Assembly: GCF_035582795.1 (NCBI RefSeq) | Contig: NC_134365.1 | Span: 41,458,135 to 41,522,134 of the forward strand | Source: Mycteria americana | Lineage: Eukaryota; Chordata; Aves; Ciconiiformes; Ciconiidae | DNA length: 64,000 bases | Direction: 5' to 3' | Shown here: positions 25,801 through 39,572 of the stretch, in pieces | How the letters are laid out: each line of letters begins with the position of its first letter | Numbering within the stretch: the stretch's first letter is position 1 | Program-made: the position numbers and the translations under genes | Notes under the pieces: generated by a model | The model's input: only the letters and a program-made list of their open reading frames with translations | The model's database searches: none | What the model was told of the DNA's origin: nothing

Positions 25801-26397
25801 TTCCCCTTCAGGGACTCCGCTGAACAACTCAACCTCCCTTGGTACTTGCACAGCTCACTGTATGATGGACCAGGATTTAAAGCAAACAAACAGGTAGCTA
25901 CAAACAGACAAAACCAAAAAACCCACAACCTAGCTGGTATCTCAGCGGAGGATCCTGCAGTCAGACCTAGACAAGCAAATATGTGATGTTGCTGAGGGTG
26001 CGTGCTCCCAGAGCAGCTCCTGGCGTGTTCGCTGGGAATTGCTACCTCCTCTGTGTGATGAAAACCAGGTCGTTCGCTGAGAGCCTGAACGTGGATTTAA
26101 CAGCCTCACTGGGGGTGGATGTGGTTTTCCTCTGAGGAATTCTTGGCCTTATGTTACATGTTTGCAAAAGCACACACTTCTCCCCCCCCATCCCTAAAAA
26201 GAAAAATAAAAAAACCCCAACTGCTGTAAATCAAGGAAAATTCATAACTTGCTTGAGGTGTAACAGCTGTTGATTTAAGGCTCAACATCTTTGGGAGCAC
26301 ATTGCTGCTAGGAAGATAAAAATCTTTTTGACAAAGTTGTGACCATAAAAATTGCAAGGCTTTAGTCAACATTTAGAGAGGATTTGCATCTCCCTTA
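22861..26397. other. Intergenic, no gene recognised
   Basis: Unique sequence with moderate GC content around 23,560-23,900 and AT-rich elsewhere. Open frames reach 133 codons on the minus strand (23512-23913), with no recognisable domain, splice context or repeat identity. A C8 run lies near 26,180-26,190, next to A-rich sequence. Confidence 0.6.
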
Positions 26398-26500
26398 TAA
26401 TAAATAACAATAATAATAGCTCACATTTATACGGTGCTTCCCAGATTCAAAATGTTTTACAAACATCAGCTAATTAATCTTATTGAAATACTTTCCCTCG
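26398..26500 (-). mobile_element. Ancient LINE/SINE 3'-tail relic (L2/L3/MIR type)
   Basis: The plus strand runs through 'aataataatagctcacattt', then a short 'ggtgctt' and 'ttttacaaacatcagctaat'. This is the order found in the reversed 3' tails of old amniote repeats of the MIR/L2/L3 group, namely TAATAATAGCTAACATTTAT, then GCGCTT, then TTTACAAACATTAACTAATTAAT. It is heavily diverged and only the tail is recognisable. I cannot assign one family among these related tails. The match by eye is good over about 70 bp. Confidence 0.55.
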
Positions 26501-29500
26501 CAATACAGTGATATACAGTCCAAAATGTATCTCATAAAGGGGGCTGATGACTCATAAAATGCAGCATTTTCCTCGCTGTGTGACTATCACTGGCTTTTAA
26601 AATGACAAATATAAAAATCACACACCTTTATATTTATGCAGCCTATTCAATTATTACATCTGTGCAGTGGCCGCTATGGTTAATTTGGGCTGGGAGCATG
26701 ACTGGAATTTGGATCTCCAGTCTGATTCTCTCATCTCTTCATTCTGTGCTCTGGGATTTGTTCACGTTACGGGGGACTCGTGGCAGTCATTGCCAGCCTG
26801 CCGAGGCTAAAGGTCCCCATCTCCTGCTCAGGGTCCGTGGGCGAAACAGGCTGCTCCAGGGGGAGGTCAGAGAGGGCACCAGTTGTTGGCGGGGCAGCAG
26901 GGGTGTTGCCTCTCTCTCTGCAAGGTCTGCAGAGGCCATGGAGGGAGAACAGCATTGGCAGCTCTTGTAAATACTCCCCGAAGTCCTTCTTACTCTGTTT
27001 TGGGAATGTAAAGGAGACCTGGAAGGGATATGTGCCAAATTTGCTCTCCTCTTGTATCCCCCCTCCTTGTATGTCCCATCTCATACCGTGTCCCTGAAGG
27101 AACATGAATCAAGCCTGCGGTGGTGAAAAAGGGTTTTTGCTAGCACAGTTTCTAGCACATATTTCTTGACTGACAGCCAATATTTTAGTGAGAATCCTAG
27201 CAGTCAAACCATACCGTTGACTTACTGTCGATAATGGCTGATTGAGGTTTTCCTGCCATTCCCCAGCAAAAAAATCTCTGTGTTCCCAGTGCAGAGGATA
27301 TGTCCTCAAAAGTTGGAAGCACAAAATAGGATTGTACCTAGGGATTTGCTTCTCCCAGTGTGTGCAGTACTGGGAGATCTTTTATTCAAAAAGATCGGGT
27401 AACTTTACAGCTTTCACCTTTGTTTACCGCTTCTTACTTAAAAATGAATGTAGGTGAAAATCCCAGAATCTTTAAACTGACTAAAGATGAGGCCAAACTC
27501 AAGACAACCTTTGCACCAGACTCATATACTAATGACTCTTCATGCTAATATACTTTACTTTTTCTTTGACTTACTAATTCCTGCTACAACTATGGTAGCA
27601 TTTTTTTATAGTAAGCGGTAAGGTAATTGCATAGCTGTGGGATTATCTTGTGGGATAGGATCATTGTTAAGTACTTCTGCTTTCTCTCTGTAGAAATTTT
27701 GAAAGACTGCATTTTAGGTCTTGACTCTTATTTATATGAATGCTGCTTTACGCCATATAAGTAATATCAGAAGCATTACAGTGAATGCAAAAATAGTTTA
27801 CTAAGTCTACAAGGCCCTTTTAAGCTGACAGAGTGGTACAAAGTGTCCTTAAACATTTATGAGAATCAGACTGTTGGGGCTCTTGTTTAGCTCAGATCCA
27901 TGCTTGGTTTAAATCAGTTTGTTGACTGAAGAAAATGACAGCAGAGGAAACTGAAACCTGTGGAGTTTGCTCTCCTCTCACAGGCAGGTCTTTTTGCACC
28001 ACAACAAAAGAGACGATGGCATCCTAAAAAATTTTCGGCAACTACCAGGATGCGTCTTTCTGGGCACCAGCTGTGCCACTCAGCCCTGCCAGGCCCAGCA
28101 CATCACAGGTCCTGTGGCAGGGCTGGATCCAAAGCCTCAGCTGCCCCAAGTGCCTTGCTGAGACTTCAGGAGAGGAGCGGCCACCTGCAGCGAGGAAAGC
28201 CCCTGTGAGTCAGTGCTGGGGAGGAAGGACCTGGAGGCATCCAGCCATGGCTGTCAGCTGCTGTCATCCAGCCCTGGCCTGCCCCTTACCCCCATCCCTG
28301 TTCTCGACAGTCCTGCCTCCCACGGCGTAGCTCTGGGCTTTCTAGCAGAAGCCCTTACCTGAATAAGCAGGCTTAGAGGTATTTGAATGCTCTGGCTAGT
28401 TGCTCTTGAAATGCAACGCTCTAGAAATGCTAGCAGTGCTCTTGAAATGCTTTGCCTCAACTGTGAAAGGTCACTTTGAACAAAGGGGGTAATGTAACCA
28501 ACTGACCTTCTCCCCTTGTGTAGTCAGTCATAAATGATGACTCCGGACTAAAATATGTTTGCTACTTTTTCCGTCTGTTACAGCTGAAGAACTACCATCA
28601 CCGTGGCAGCATGAGCCAGGTTCTCTCTGGTTCGTGCTTCGTCAGCAGGGAAACTGCCCGAGTTCAGGCTGCAGCATGCTTATCGCTGGTGGTGCGTGAG
28701 GTCGGATGCACGGAGCCAGCTTTCTGCTCCCAGATCCACTTTGCAGGATTGCCCATTAGCAGAAGATGATAACTTTTCTTTGGGTCTTCAGCAGATTTGA
28801 GCTGACAGTTGTCAACATGTGGGATGTGAATGTGGAGCCTTTATGGTAGACAGTTCTAAAAAGTTACTTTTTAGGCTAGAAAACATACTTTAAGCAGCGA
28901 CACATGATGCTTCAGTGACAGGTATGGTTTTCAGATCATACCTTGCTTCTAATAAAATACTTTTTTGCATGTTATCACATCACATGAATGATGTTTATAT
29001 CATCACTCAAAGAGTATTGCCATGACCTCATACTTGCAGAGTAATTCCTGTGATTTATTTACACATTTGAGAATGATTTTACGTGTTTAGTTATAATTTC
29101 CATTTAAGCCTGAAAATAAATGTTTGAGATACCTAAGCATGAGTTTATTGTTCAGACTATTCTTTACACTCAGTACTGAGCACAGAGCCCTCTTCACATT
29201 TTTAAACTGAACCACACTGTCAGTTGGGTGAGGGGAAGACTAATGAAAACTTTGCCAGTAAACAGGGATCAGCACTGCTCACCAGCTTTTAATTCATGTA
29301 AGTGCTAAGGAATTGACATAAATTTATGTGTAACCACTTAGTGATAAGTAGAAAACAGGTAAGGAAAAAAGTATTATCATATGACTTGAAATTGCCATGA
29401 ATCTAGTAAGTAACAGGTAATACCTCCCTTTTTGCAAATACTAATGTACACAAATGCTCTGGATAGATGCTCAGGCTACTCTACTATAAAAAGGCTAAAA

Positions 29501-31875
29501 CCTCAAAATCTACAGCAGACCTCATGAGAAATAGGTCAGAATGTGGAGAGGAAATGTGGAGGACAGGGGAGTCCAAATGGCATGTATCTTACATCACATG
29601 GCTCTTTAAATCATTATTTTTCTTAAGACCAGAAGGACTCCTCTACATTTTATAGCTCAGTGGGTAGAGCCTCAAGCCAAGATGTGGGAAACAGAGGGTC
29701 AACCCTCCTTTCCTCCCACGGGATTCAAAACCACATCTCCATATGCAAGGAGAGAGTGTTATGTTATAATTTATTTTGGGAGATACGGATCTGAATCTTT
29801 TTTGGGAAGATACCTGTTTTAGCGAAGCTTTTAGCATTACAGTTTTGAGTTTAAGGACAGAGGCTGCACTTAAATTCCCTTTTGGGTACACAGGCCAGAG
29901 TCCCACGGGCACAGAGATGACAACATTGCTAAGCTGACAGTAGCAGTATCATGACAAATCTATGGTTTTGACCTTAGTATAGTTGTCTTACCTCCTTTGA
30001 CACCAACACCTCTTCTGAAAGAGCTGTTGAAGAGAAGTTTTGGTCTTGCCATATGAGAAGAACATAACTGTGCAGGCAGAGTTTTTGACAAGTAATTGTA
30101 ATGTTCCTCCTTAGTGTCCTCACACCCTCTCCTCTCAGCCCATATGTTATAAATAGAGTTGTTTTATAGATTTTGTACATTTTTTATGTATACATCTTTA
30201 ATGAGTAAAACCTTTTAGATCATTTTCATTGAGATTAAGGCATTTACAGAGAAAATTCTAAACCATTTCTTAAGCATAAAAGAAACAGTTTAGCTCCTTT
30301 TAATCATGTCTACAGATCTGAAGAAAGATGAGCAACCTCTCCGTAATCGTGGCAGTCCTGTAGAGCATCCCTTTCTCTGCATCCTTACTCTTAGAGATCT
30401 GTAAGGAATAGTTAGGATAACCCTGTATAGATTTCAGCCTTTTATAAAAGTTTACTCTCCCGGATATTGCCCTTATTTATTTATATATTGTAAAATTTCA
30501 AAAGCAAAGGACTCGTTATAGTCAAGTATAGTTCTTCCAAGCTAAACCAGACTAATATTTTACAAGCAATGTAGCATAGTGTGGAAAGAACAGAAGTAAA
30601 TAAATCAGCTGGTGAACCATTATCATTCACTTTACATAGTAAAAAACAAATGTAGCTGTCATTTTCTAACTTTTATTGAAAACAAATTGAAAAAGTATAT
30701 CATTCTTAAACCTAGCAAAGAAACAGAGAACTGCCTAATATTCTGTGATGCACATTACTTGTGTAATATATATTACAAAGGGGGGGGGAAAGAATGAAGT
30801 AGTGAGATGGTTTAAAGTTGTAAAAGTGTCTTATCATATCCCAGAATCATAAAAGACTCATTTGAAGGAGAGAGAGAATAAAGAAGGAGGAAAAAATCTA
30901 TTAAGAGTAAGCAAAGTAAATAGCAGTTGTTTCTAGCTTCCTACACTGCTTTGCAGCCACTGTATCAAGCAGAGAAAAGGGTAGGTGGGTGTGGGTGTTG
31001 TGAAAGTCCAATATTGGAATTGGCTCAAAACCTCAGATTTCTGAAATACTTCATAACACTGAAGTATTATTTTTCAAGGATACCAACATAATTACGTAGA
31101 CTTTTCTTCTGAAAAGTAAAAGAAACTTACTATCAATTTTCCTCCAGCTCTGTGGATTGCAGTCGCAAAAGCAAAGCAAGGAGTAAGTCCCCGTACTTTG
31201 TCAGCGTGTTCAGAGGCGTGTGAAGCTTTGGTAGCCCAGATGAACGAGCAGGGTTGTGCTCCATAAGACGTCGTCCCTTTTCCAAGCACCCGACCTGGGA
31301 GTCAGTTGTGCTGAGGACAGTTTTGATCTTCTCTCCTCATTGACCAGACTAAACACTGAGCTGGGTGAACTCCTTGTGTAGTCTGATGAATTCAACTGCA
31401 CAATTCATGCTTGCCCTCCTATAACCAGACCAAGCCTACAAAACTAATTCCCAGGGCAACGTGACAACGATCAGTTTACAATAAGCCTCCTCCAACCCAC
31501 AAAGTTTTGGACCAAGTAGCTATGCAGAAAGGCTTCTTAATTAGTGTCACTTGTCCCTTCTACTACCCAAGGGTTGTTCAGCCCAGTTTCTGGCACTTTG
31601 TGCCTCATTACTACTGAAATCTAGAAGAGTTGCACAACCACCATTTTGGATTTCAAAAACAGCTCAGTTGAGGAGTTCTCCATCTTAAATGCTCCAGACA
31701 GCCCTTTCCAGCGGATGATCAACGGTCAGCTGACGTGCCCAGGGTGCTAACAGCTATTGAAATACGCGCTGATGAGAAACTTGCTCATCAGGGTGTTTTA
31801 TGCAATTGGTTATACACTAAAAACACTGTCCAGTTTCCTCAGAGCAGTTGCTGATCACACGTTAATTATCCTTTA
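26501..31875. other. Intergenic, no gene recognised
   Basis: Two GC-richer patches (26,760-27,110 and 27,960-28,340) carry overlapping frames on both strands of up to 122 codons, with no recognised product. The rest is AT-rich. A tRNA-like D-arm sits at 29,655-29,670 (separate entry). A G9 run is at 30,780-30,788. Confidence 0.6.
29653..29710 (+). pseudogene. Possible decayed tRNA or tRNA-derived SINE head
   Basis: GCTCAGTGGGTAGAGC (29655-29670) forms a perfect tRNA D-arm with a 4-bp stem, and TAGCTCAGTGGG fits the pol III A box. About 30 bp downstream, GGGTCAACCCTC (29696-29707) is a poor B-box/T-arm imitation: the loop is too short and the TTCGA core is missing. I could not fold an anticodon stem or an acceptor stem. 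It is therefore at best a dead tRNA copy or SINE head, and may be coincidence. Confidence 0.25.
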
Positions 31876-31940
31876 CAGAATCACAGAATCACAGAATCGT
31901 ATAGGTTGGAAAAGACCTTTAAGATCATCGAGTCCAACCG
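31876..31940 (-). mobile_element. Severely truncated CR1 LINE 3' end, minus strand
   Basis: Three tandem copies of an 8-bp CAGAATCA-type unit (31876-31899), the CR1 terminal microsatellite, are followed by the CR1 tail 'ggttggaaaagacctttaag', 'atcatcgagtccaacc'. Only about 65 bp are left, as expected for extreme 5' truncation during reverse transcription. The tail is well preserved, so the insertion looks younger than the other intergenic CR1 copies. Confidence 0.88.
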
Positions 31941-34900
31941 TAAAGAAAAGACCATTTAGAAAAGACCATTACCAAAGGCTAATAAGGTTTAAACCTGTTA
32001 AGGGGAAAATACTTGTCCTGTAAAATATTTTTCGATAGTCAACATATAATAGCTTGCTTCAGAAAAATACAGCAGATGCCCTCTTTAGGGGGAAGTAACA
32101 AGTTACACAGTGTTCAGCTCCTTCAGAGGACCTCAGGAAAAACAGGACAGGAATTAAATTCTAATTTATAGTATCCTAATTGTGTCAGTTTACACGGAGA
32201 AATAAACAAAGCCTTCTTCTAATACGCCTGACAAGCATGTATTATAGCATCCTCCAGAAGCAATTTCCAGTGAGATGTATTTTCATGCACAGTCTTATTA
32301 AAAAGTTAAGGAAATTGGAGAGTATATTTGACGATAAAATCAGAAAATTAATGGAAATGGATAACCCACTCAGATATTCAGAAAAAGTGTATGAAGGACC
32401 AAATACAAAGGCAGAGGAGAGGAAATACTTCAATTCATGAAGAGAAAAGTGAATGGTACTACTGGTTTGCTTTCTTTTTCCTTAGTATTAACTTACATGC
32501 ATCCAGTAGCTCCAAGAAGTCCTAACCAAAACTGGAATAATTTTATATTAAATCCTTTATATATACTAAATCTGACACAGTCTGATTTTCCCTTCTTCTC
32601 CCTCCTCCCTGCAAATATCCATTTATACTTTCTACTCAGAGTAAGAAGCACACAAATTGTAATTGAATGCTAAATACAATTATCATTACAACAATTTTGC
32701 TTTGCCCACAGAGAGCTTCATGGTGTCATGTAATATGAACAATTTCCTGGTTTGTGAAGAAAGACATATAATAATTTTGTTTTCACTTTAAACTGTCCGC
32801 TATTTCCTGCAGCAGTCTTGGGAAAATGTATGAAATAGTTCATACTTTTGCTCAATTCCTTTTAAATACAAGATTTAAAGTGTATGTGAGATGGGTGCAT
32901 CTGTGCACACTTTAAATGTCATTATATGAAGTTCTGTGCATGACTGTTCATTTTGGAGCCACTGGCAAAGCTCAAATTGATTTTGAACTTTTCCTCTGCC
33001 ATAGGAATACATATTAACACGTCGGACAAATCTGCAACTTAATATAGTGGCTACTGTGTAAGTGACAAGTCTTACCTGAGCTGGAAACTGTGGTGTTCAG
33101 GATTATTGTCAACAGAATCTGTCCAAAAGGATGCTTTGTTTTCATCGTTTTGAGCATATTCTCCCTGAAAATACATTTTTTACATAATTTCCTTACTTAA
33201 TTTTTATTGAGCAAGAAGCCATTTGCAAGAAATTATTTTTGATATTTGGCACTGGATAAAATACTCTTTTAGATGATGATTATTATATTTATCCTCATTT
33301 TGGGGAGGCTGTACAAGAAGATAACAATAAAATAAACCGCAGCCTGTGGTACACCTTAGATGTGGCATTGATTATGCGGCTGCGACTTTCCCATTGTGCC
33401 CCTGTTCCTGGCACCCAGTCAAGCTCCTGACAATAATGATTCAGGTTCTCATTCTTACTGAGCATCCCCTTCTATTTCTGTAAAAAGCCTTTTGGCTCAG
33501 CTGGCTTCTAAACAGGTGTATCCCTTTTTTCTGTACCTCATTAGGCGCCTTGCCAAGGAGAGAAAGGATGATTCAACTTTCCTGTCAAATGGTCTCTTTT
33601 AAAGTGGCACTTCTGAAAGTGAGATCCGGTATTTTGCTGGTGTGTCTGGCCTCAAGTTTGGGAGACAACGGAGCACGCCTGGTTATCCCAGAAATAAAAT
33701 TCTTAAGCTTTAGTGATGACATTGGAGCACAGATCTTTGTTCCTGCATATCTCACCAAAAAATAAATATTGTGTTTCAGATATTTCCAGTAATGGTTGCC
33801 AACATATGACCACAGATAAATAGATCTTTCATGGTTTTCTTAAGGTGGAATCATTTATATGAAAAAAGCTTTTCAGGAGATCCATTCTGATAATTTTCAA
33901 TTGGGAAACATTTCATTTGGAGAAAAAGTAGGGCTTCAGCCCATGCAGAAGCTGAAAAAACAGGTTCTTCCTGTAAATAAGCTTATCTGATGTGTTTAGC
34001 TTCTACATGGTTTGGCTGGAGCCCTCCACAAAATCTGCTGAGATGTTCCTGATCTGGGGAGCTACTGCAGTCCCTGCGCCTTTCTGTCTACACCCCTGGT
34101 AATTACGTCCTGCAGCGCCATTCCCCGCAGCCAACAAAGCTCCTTTTCTTGAGCGACGATGCCTTGCGTGTCCTCTCTTTTGATTCTGTCAAGGTGGTTT
34201 CCCAAGATATTTAAGATTCCTTCTGACTCAGTGACTTACCAGTGGGCAAAAGGCCATCTCTATTTTCATCTCTTCCAGGATGTTTGTGATCGCCAAGGAC
34301 CGAGGGACGAATGTTCTGCATTGAAAGTCCCTGGCCTCTGAACTAGTTGCAAGTTGGTGTGCAGGGAACTTTACACCTGGATAGACCACAGCTAAATATG
34401 ATTAATAATAAGGCTGAGGCTTACAGAGCCAGCTACAAGGTTTAGCTAGACCACTCCACGTGAAATGAATAGCGGTTATGTGGATAATTCTCTAACTGGT
34501 TTTAATTAGACAATGTGGGTGCAAGCGTAGACATGCTGCATGGATAGATAATAATAATAAAAAAAAAATCACCAGTTTATTCTTGCTTCTTTTTATATTG
34601 TTAAATCTCTACTGCAGCTGTCATGAGCCAAAGCTGCGCGTTCAGTAGATCACATAGGATTTTGATAATCACTTCCTAAGCTAAAGCTAAGCCTACTTTG
34701 CATGTTTGATCATAGTCTCAGCCTACATTTGTGCTCTCACTTGCCTGTTTTCCACCCAGCCAGCAACCTATGCTTGGCTCCCCTCACCCTGGACTCAAAC
34801 CAGCTCGGGAAATGAGATCTCCGGTGCTTTTGCCATGGGACTTGCGTGGCACATGAATGGCTGCCTCCGGCAGAGCTGTGGGGGCCTGGCTTGCCACCCT

Positions 34901-37900
34901 ATGATCCAACCATTTGGGACTGACCCCGTGGTTGTGGCCGTGATCGACCGTGCTGGGGCACCGCGGGGGGAAGCAGCCCCGGGCGGGTGGGGGTCTCAGC
35001 TGGGAGACAGGAGCTGGCAGCAGTCGCTGCCTGGCAGCGGGGCCAGGGCTGGCCAGCCCCAGCTGTGGAGCCTGCCTGTGTCCAAATTTGGGCTCAGCAC
35101 CATGAACCGGGAGGCTTCTTTGGCTACCAGCCTCAGCCAGGGCCAAACAGGCTATATAGGTATATCCCACCCGTCTGAATGCGCGTGCCGTTGTGCCACC
35201 GTAACACCTGTGCCGCTATAGCCTGCCCTAGACTTCTACTATACAGGCTTAAAAATTAACAATTTAAAGTAAACAAAAGAAAAAATTAATTTAAGGAGCT
35301 CTTGATGATGCCAGCTAATGTGGCCATCTATCCAGAAAGAGAAGATTATATACACAAGTTACAAAGAATGTTTGCAAACATTAGCGTTAATGTGCACACC
35401 TTATCAACATACATTGATTTTATACGCATCCTTTAATTTAAATAGCTTTGATTTTCTGTCTGGAAGACAAAAGAGAACATTAATAGCCATCGCTTACTGA
35501 ATTTACAGAGCTGTACATTAGCTCCTCTAAAATGATCTTGTGTTTGTTATACTTTAACTATTAATATTTAAAAGAATATTAAAAATGCTGGAAACCTGAG
35601 TCAGGTAGACACTATATAAATAAATTGCATATTTGATATTAATTCACCCTGTTACTTCCTATCATCCTCTATAAAACCGTCTACTTGCAAAGCTACCAAC
35701 AACAATCTCTGTGTGCCAGTTTATTACCTGTATAGATATCATTATTCCCCTGTGACAGCAAAGTCAAATTCAAGGCATTTTTCATAAACTAGGAAAAATT
35801 ACCTTTCCAGTGACATATGACACAACCTTCAACTGCTAAATGAATCCAAGAAAAATTCTCCTTTGGGAGAAGACCTTACACATGATTTGTCAGCCTTAAA
35901 AATGTTTTTTGAGAAAGTTAATTCTGAGAGACGTTACAACGGAGCAGTGTTTTCTGCCTATATTTAAACTGTCCTCTGCTGTGATGCATTTCAGAATCAA
36001 AACTACAGAAAAAAATTTTGCTTTGCTATATTTTAGCTGTACAAAGACTGTTAGGCCCTCTTAGAGAGATCTGCAACCTTATTGGAAATCTCATATAAAA
36101 ATCTTATTTGTAAATGTCACGTCATGATTTTCAGCACCGAGGTGTTCCAGGAGATTGATGCCGCAATGAGGAGCCTGAGGAATGGAGACTAAAACCCAGA
36201 TGAGACGTCTGGGGATTGACAGGGGAGTTAAAGCAGGATGAAGTGGTTGAAGCAAAAAGCATCAGCTTCGGGGAGGAGGGGAGGACACAAGGATATTCAT
36301 AAAAAGAGCACAGTCCTTCCAAAATCTCACTCAGATTTAACCTGCCTTCTGCTGTTGATAAAGATGTGTCTGTAAAGCCCATTGCTACCTGGGCTTCTTA
36401 GTGCTGGTCCATATGCAGGATGATAACCTACCTACTACTGCCCTCGGTTACTGGGATGGGGTGAATACATTCTGCCTGCCCACGGCTCAGGGAGGGTTAA
36501 TAAATGGCTTAATTACCTCCTGTAGCTGAGATCAAGCTGCAGATTTGAGCCAGCTGCTGGAAGAGAGGCTGCCTGGGCATCATGGGGCAGCAGGTGGTGA
36601 GGCTGCAGGCTGCCCTGGAGAGGCCTCAGAGATGCAGGCTGACAGGAGTGGTGGAAAAAGCAATGTGGCGAGGAAAACTGCCAACCAGGGAGCTAGGGAG
36701 CTGCAGAGGAAGAGGGAGAGATAGGGAAGGATGATCTGCTATTGCTTGTTCTAGAGCTGGCAGGAAAAAGCATCTCTGACCATCGCTGCTCCCACCTGAA
36801 TGGGCTGGGCTAGAGCGTCTGAAGTTAGGGTAGGGGCTTGTGGCTGAGTTTGCAACCCCTTGCATCTACAGGGTGTGACTTTGAGCTGTTCGTTATCTGC
36901 GGGGACTGGCTCTCTTACGGTTGAAGAAGGCAGCATGGGATGGGGATGTTTGACTTCATTGCAAGCACGTGCAACAGGCTTCTGCTGCCTTGGTGGGATT
37001 CAGCTGTGCAATACAGCTGGGTGCTGTGCAGAGACCCTGAGGCTACCTCTAATGGCAGCACTGTGTGGCACCTGTGTGGCACTTGGTCTTGCACAGGTGA
37101 TCTTGCTGAAAAACATGCTGGAGCAGTCTGAACAGCATGGTGTTTAAAGCAGCTAAACCCCTTCAACCCAGCTGGATCACAGCTCTTCCAGGTGATGCTA
37201 TGCTATATAGATATACAGATACTTAGATTTGGTGTAACTGAAAATACTGCAAAGGCAAGGCTCTGGTGTTTACTGAAGCAGGGTGACACTGCTAGTCTTC
37301 TCTAGCCTGCAGTCTAGGAAAATTAAGTTTGCCATCTGCATATAGTGTTAAAATTGGAATTTCCTGGGCTCTGGAGAACTTGCATTTCAAATAGAAATAA
37401 AACCCTGGACAGGTGAAATCATTTATGTATGTAACTTTTCAAAAGCAAATCAGCAGCTTCTTCAGGAATGGGGGTATGTGGGTAAAGGTCTGTCTGAGGA
37501 GTAGGGCAGGCAAGATGGTCACCCTCCTAATGACTCCATCACCGGCTGACTCTTGAGACATGGCTATGGTGAGTGTAGCTGCTGGTGAGGTGGTCGGACT
37601 GCCGACCGGCTGGGGCTGGGGAGCCTTACGCTTGATGTGGTTGGTAGGAGGCTACGCCTGGCAGAAGCATAGCTTGTGGTGCAGTTATGTTTCTGATGCA
37701 GCAGAGGCTAAAAACCCCTCAGAGAAAACAGGACCCTGTTCTGTTAAGCATTTCACAAAAAATAATATAAGGACCTTCTGAAGGAACAATGGTTGCAGTC
37801 CTGGGTACCCTGTTACTTTTTTCTTTAGAGTATTTGTTGTATGCCATTATACTTGCTCTCTCCACTTAAACTTCATCTGATGCTTTTGCAGCATTTCAGG

Positions 37901-37912
37901 ATTTCAAGGGTG

Positions 37913-37989
37913 AAAAAAAAAAAAACCCCAAAAAACCCCAAAAAACAAAAAAACAAAAAAACCCCACAACAAACCCCAAACAAACAAAT
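37913..37989 (+). repeat. A-rich (A4-8 C2-4)n microsatellite
   Basis: About 77 bp of A runs interrupted by CCCC, C and CAC blocks. The complementary strand is T/G-rich with several GGGG runs and could form a G-quadruplex-like structure. Confidence 0.9.
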
Positions 37990-39572
37990 ATCCAAATCCC
38001 ATTTTTAAGCACGTGGCCATTCCTCAGTCCAGTAAGTGCAATTTTCAGAGAGGCAGATTGCCAGTGCATGTCTTCTGGTCCCAGTAACTATGTAGAAGTA
38101 CCTGGTAGCTGATCATAGTCTGGTCTATGTGAAGGTTTGGGTGGGAAAAGGTGGGGAAAGTGTGATAAGAATAACTGATGCATGATGGAGTCATGCAGAG
38201 ACAGCTCTCTCTATAGCTGTAACCTGAGCAACTGCTGAGATGTGAGCACAGGGTGGAAGCTCTCTCACTTGTTCTGTGTCATTCTTCACTCAACCTTATT
38301 GCAACTGCTTTTCCCCCCTCCTGTCTTCTCAGCAGAGAAGCATTTGCCCATCAGTGTTTTGCAGTGGGTGGCTGTTCAGCTCACAGCAAATTTTGGAGTG
38401 TGATCGGCTGTGCCAGCCGTTGCTATCTTAGTATTTCCATGGGGTGTAGCATTCAAACACCATACAGTCATTAATAGCTCTTTTCCTCAAAGGCTTTTCC
38501 ACTGTTTGGAGGGATAAAGCTAGCAAAGGGGTACGGGAATATAGGGATTATGGAAGAAGGCTGTGGCTGTACTGGGAAGTCAGTTGCTGAGTTTTTTGCA
38601 GTCTGGGCTAGTGAGCTGTCTCTTGGACCCTCCTTCCTACTTTATTCTGTTTGCTTGAGCTGAACTTACCATGTTTGAACTTAACTAAGACTCAGAGAAA
38701 CTGCTGGACACCTAGCTACTTGTTGGCAGGGTGTGTATGCAGGGGAGCTTACGGGGCTTTTCATCCTTGGGAAATGTCACTGAACTCACTGAACTGCAAT
38801 GCCTGCTGTGGCACATGCTCCTGTGCAGCTCCCTAGTCTCCTTCCATCTAAATAATAGCTAACCTGACCATAGGAAACTGCATTTTCCATGGTGTTATAT
38901 CCTCTGTCATTCGTTCTGATCATATGTCTTAAGGATAAAATCTAATTTCAGTAAGACCCAAGAGCTACCATTTAAAATGGCCCCTCTCCTTACCAGCAAG
39001 ATTACCTGATATAGGACTACTTGATTTGGTTTAAAAGATTGTCAGGGATGACTTGTTTTACTTTATAAGTCTGTATTTAGTAAGAGAGAATGCAAAGGAG
39101 CTGGCTAGCTAAAAACCAGAATTTATAAGCTTAAAGTGGTTTGTTGCTTTTAATGTGTATGCAGAATAAAATGAAGATGTTTTGTTTGGGGGCTTATAAC
39201 ATACAAAAACTTCTTTTTCGTAGCTTCCGAAGTTGTTTGCATTAAGAAAAGCAGCAAAAAGGGTTAATAACGGTAACAAAAAGGGCTCTTTAAAAATTAG
39301 AAACATCGGAAACATTCTCTCTGCTCCTTTCAAGAAGACAAACTGAACGTAATTCCACTGTCCACAGTTCCTCCCAGTAATGTATGAGGACGCGTTTGTT
39401 CAGTTCCGTAAGGTTAGGGGACAGCTGAGTTATTAGCGCTGTATTAGGGAACACGTACTGTGACCATACTCCAGCCAAGTCTCGATCTGAACGTCCGTTG
39501 TGGTACATATGTCCCCTGACACTTTTCATTTTTTATATACATTTTTGAATGTCTGTGCTTTATCGTCAGCAG

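Noticed and set aside
29932-29960. Resemblance to the 5' end of U4 snRNA (CAGTAGCAGTATCATG)
   Set aside because: Only about a dozen bases agree, and the stem-loop and Sm-site sequence that should follow is absent.
33281-33320. Second MIR/L2-like tail (ATTATTATATTTATCCTCATTTT); a similar one near 35,741-35,775 and another near 44,467-44,500
   Set aside because: The similarity is limited to 20-30 low-complexity bases, which is too short to call by eye.
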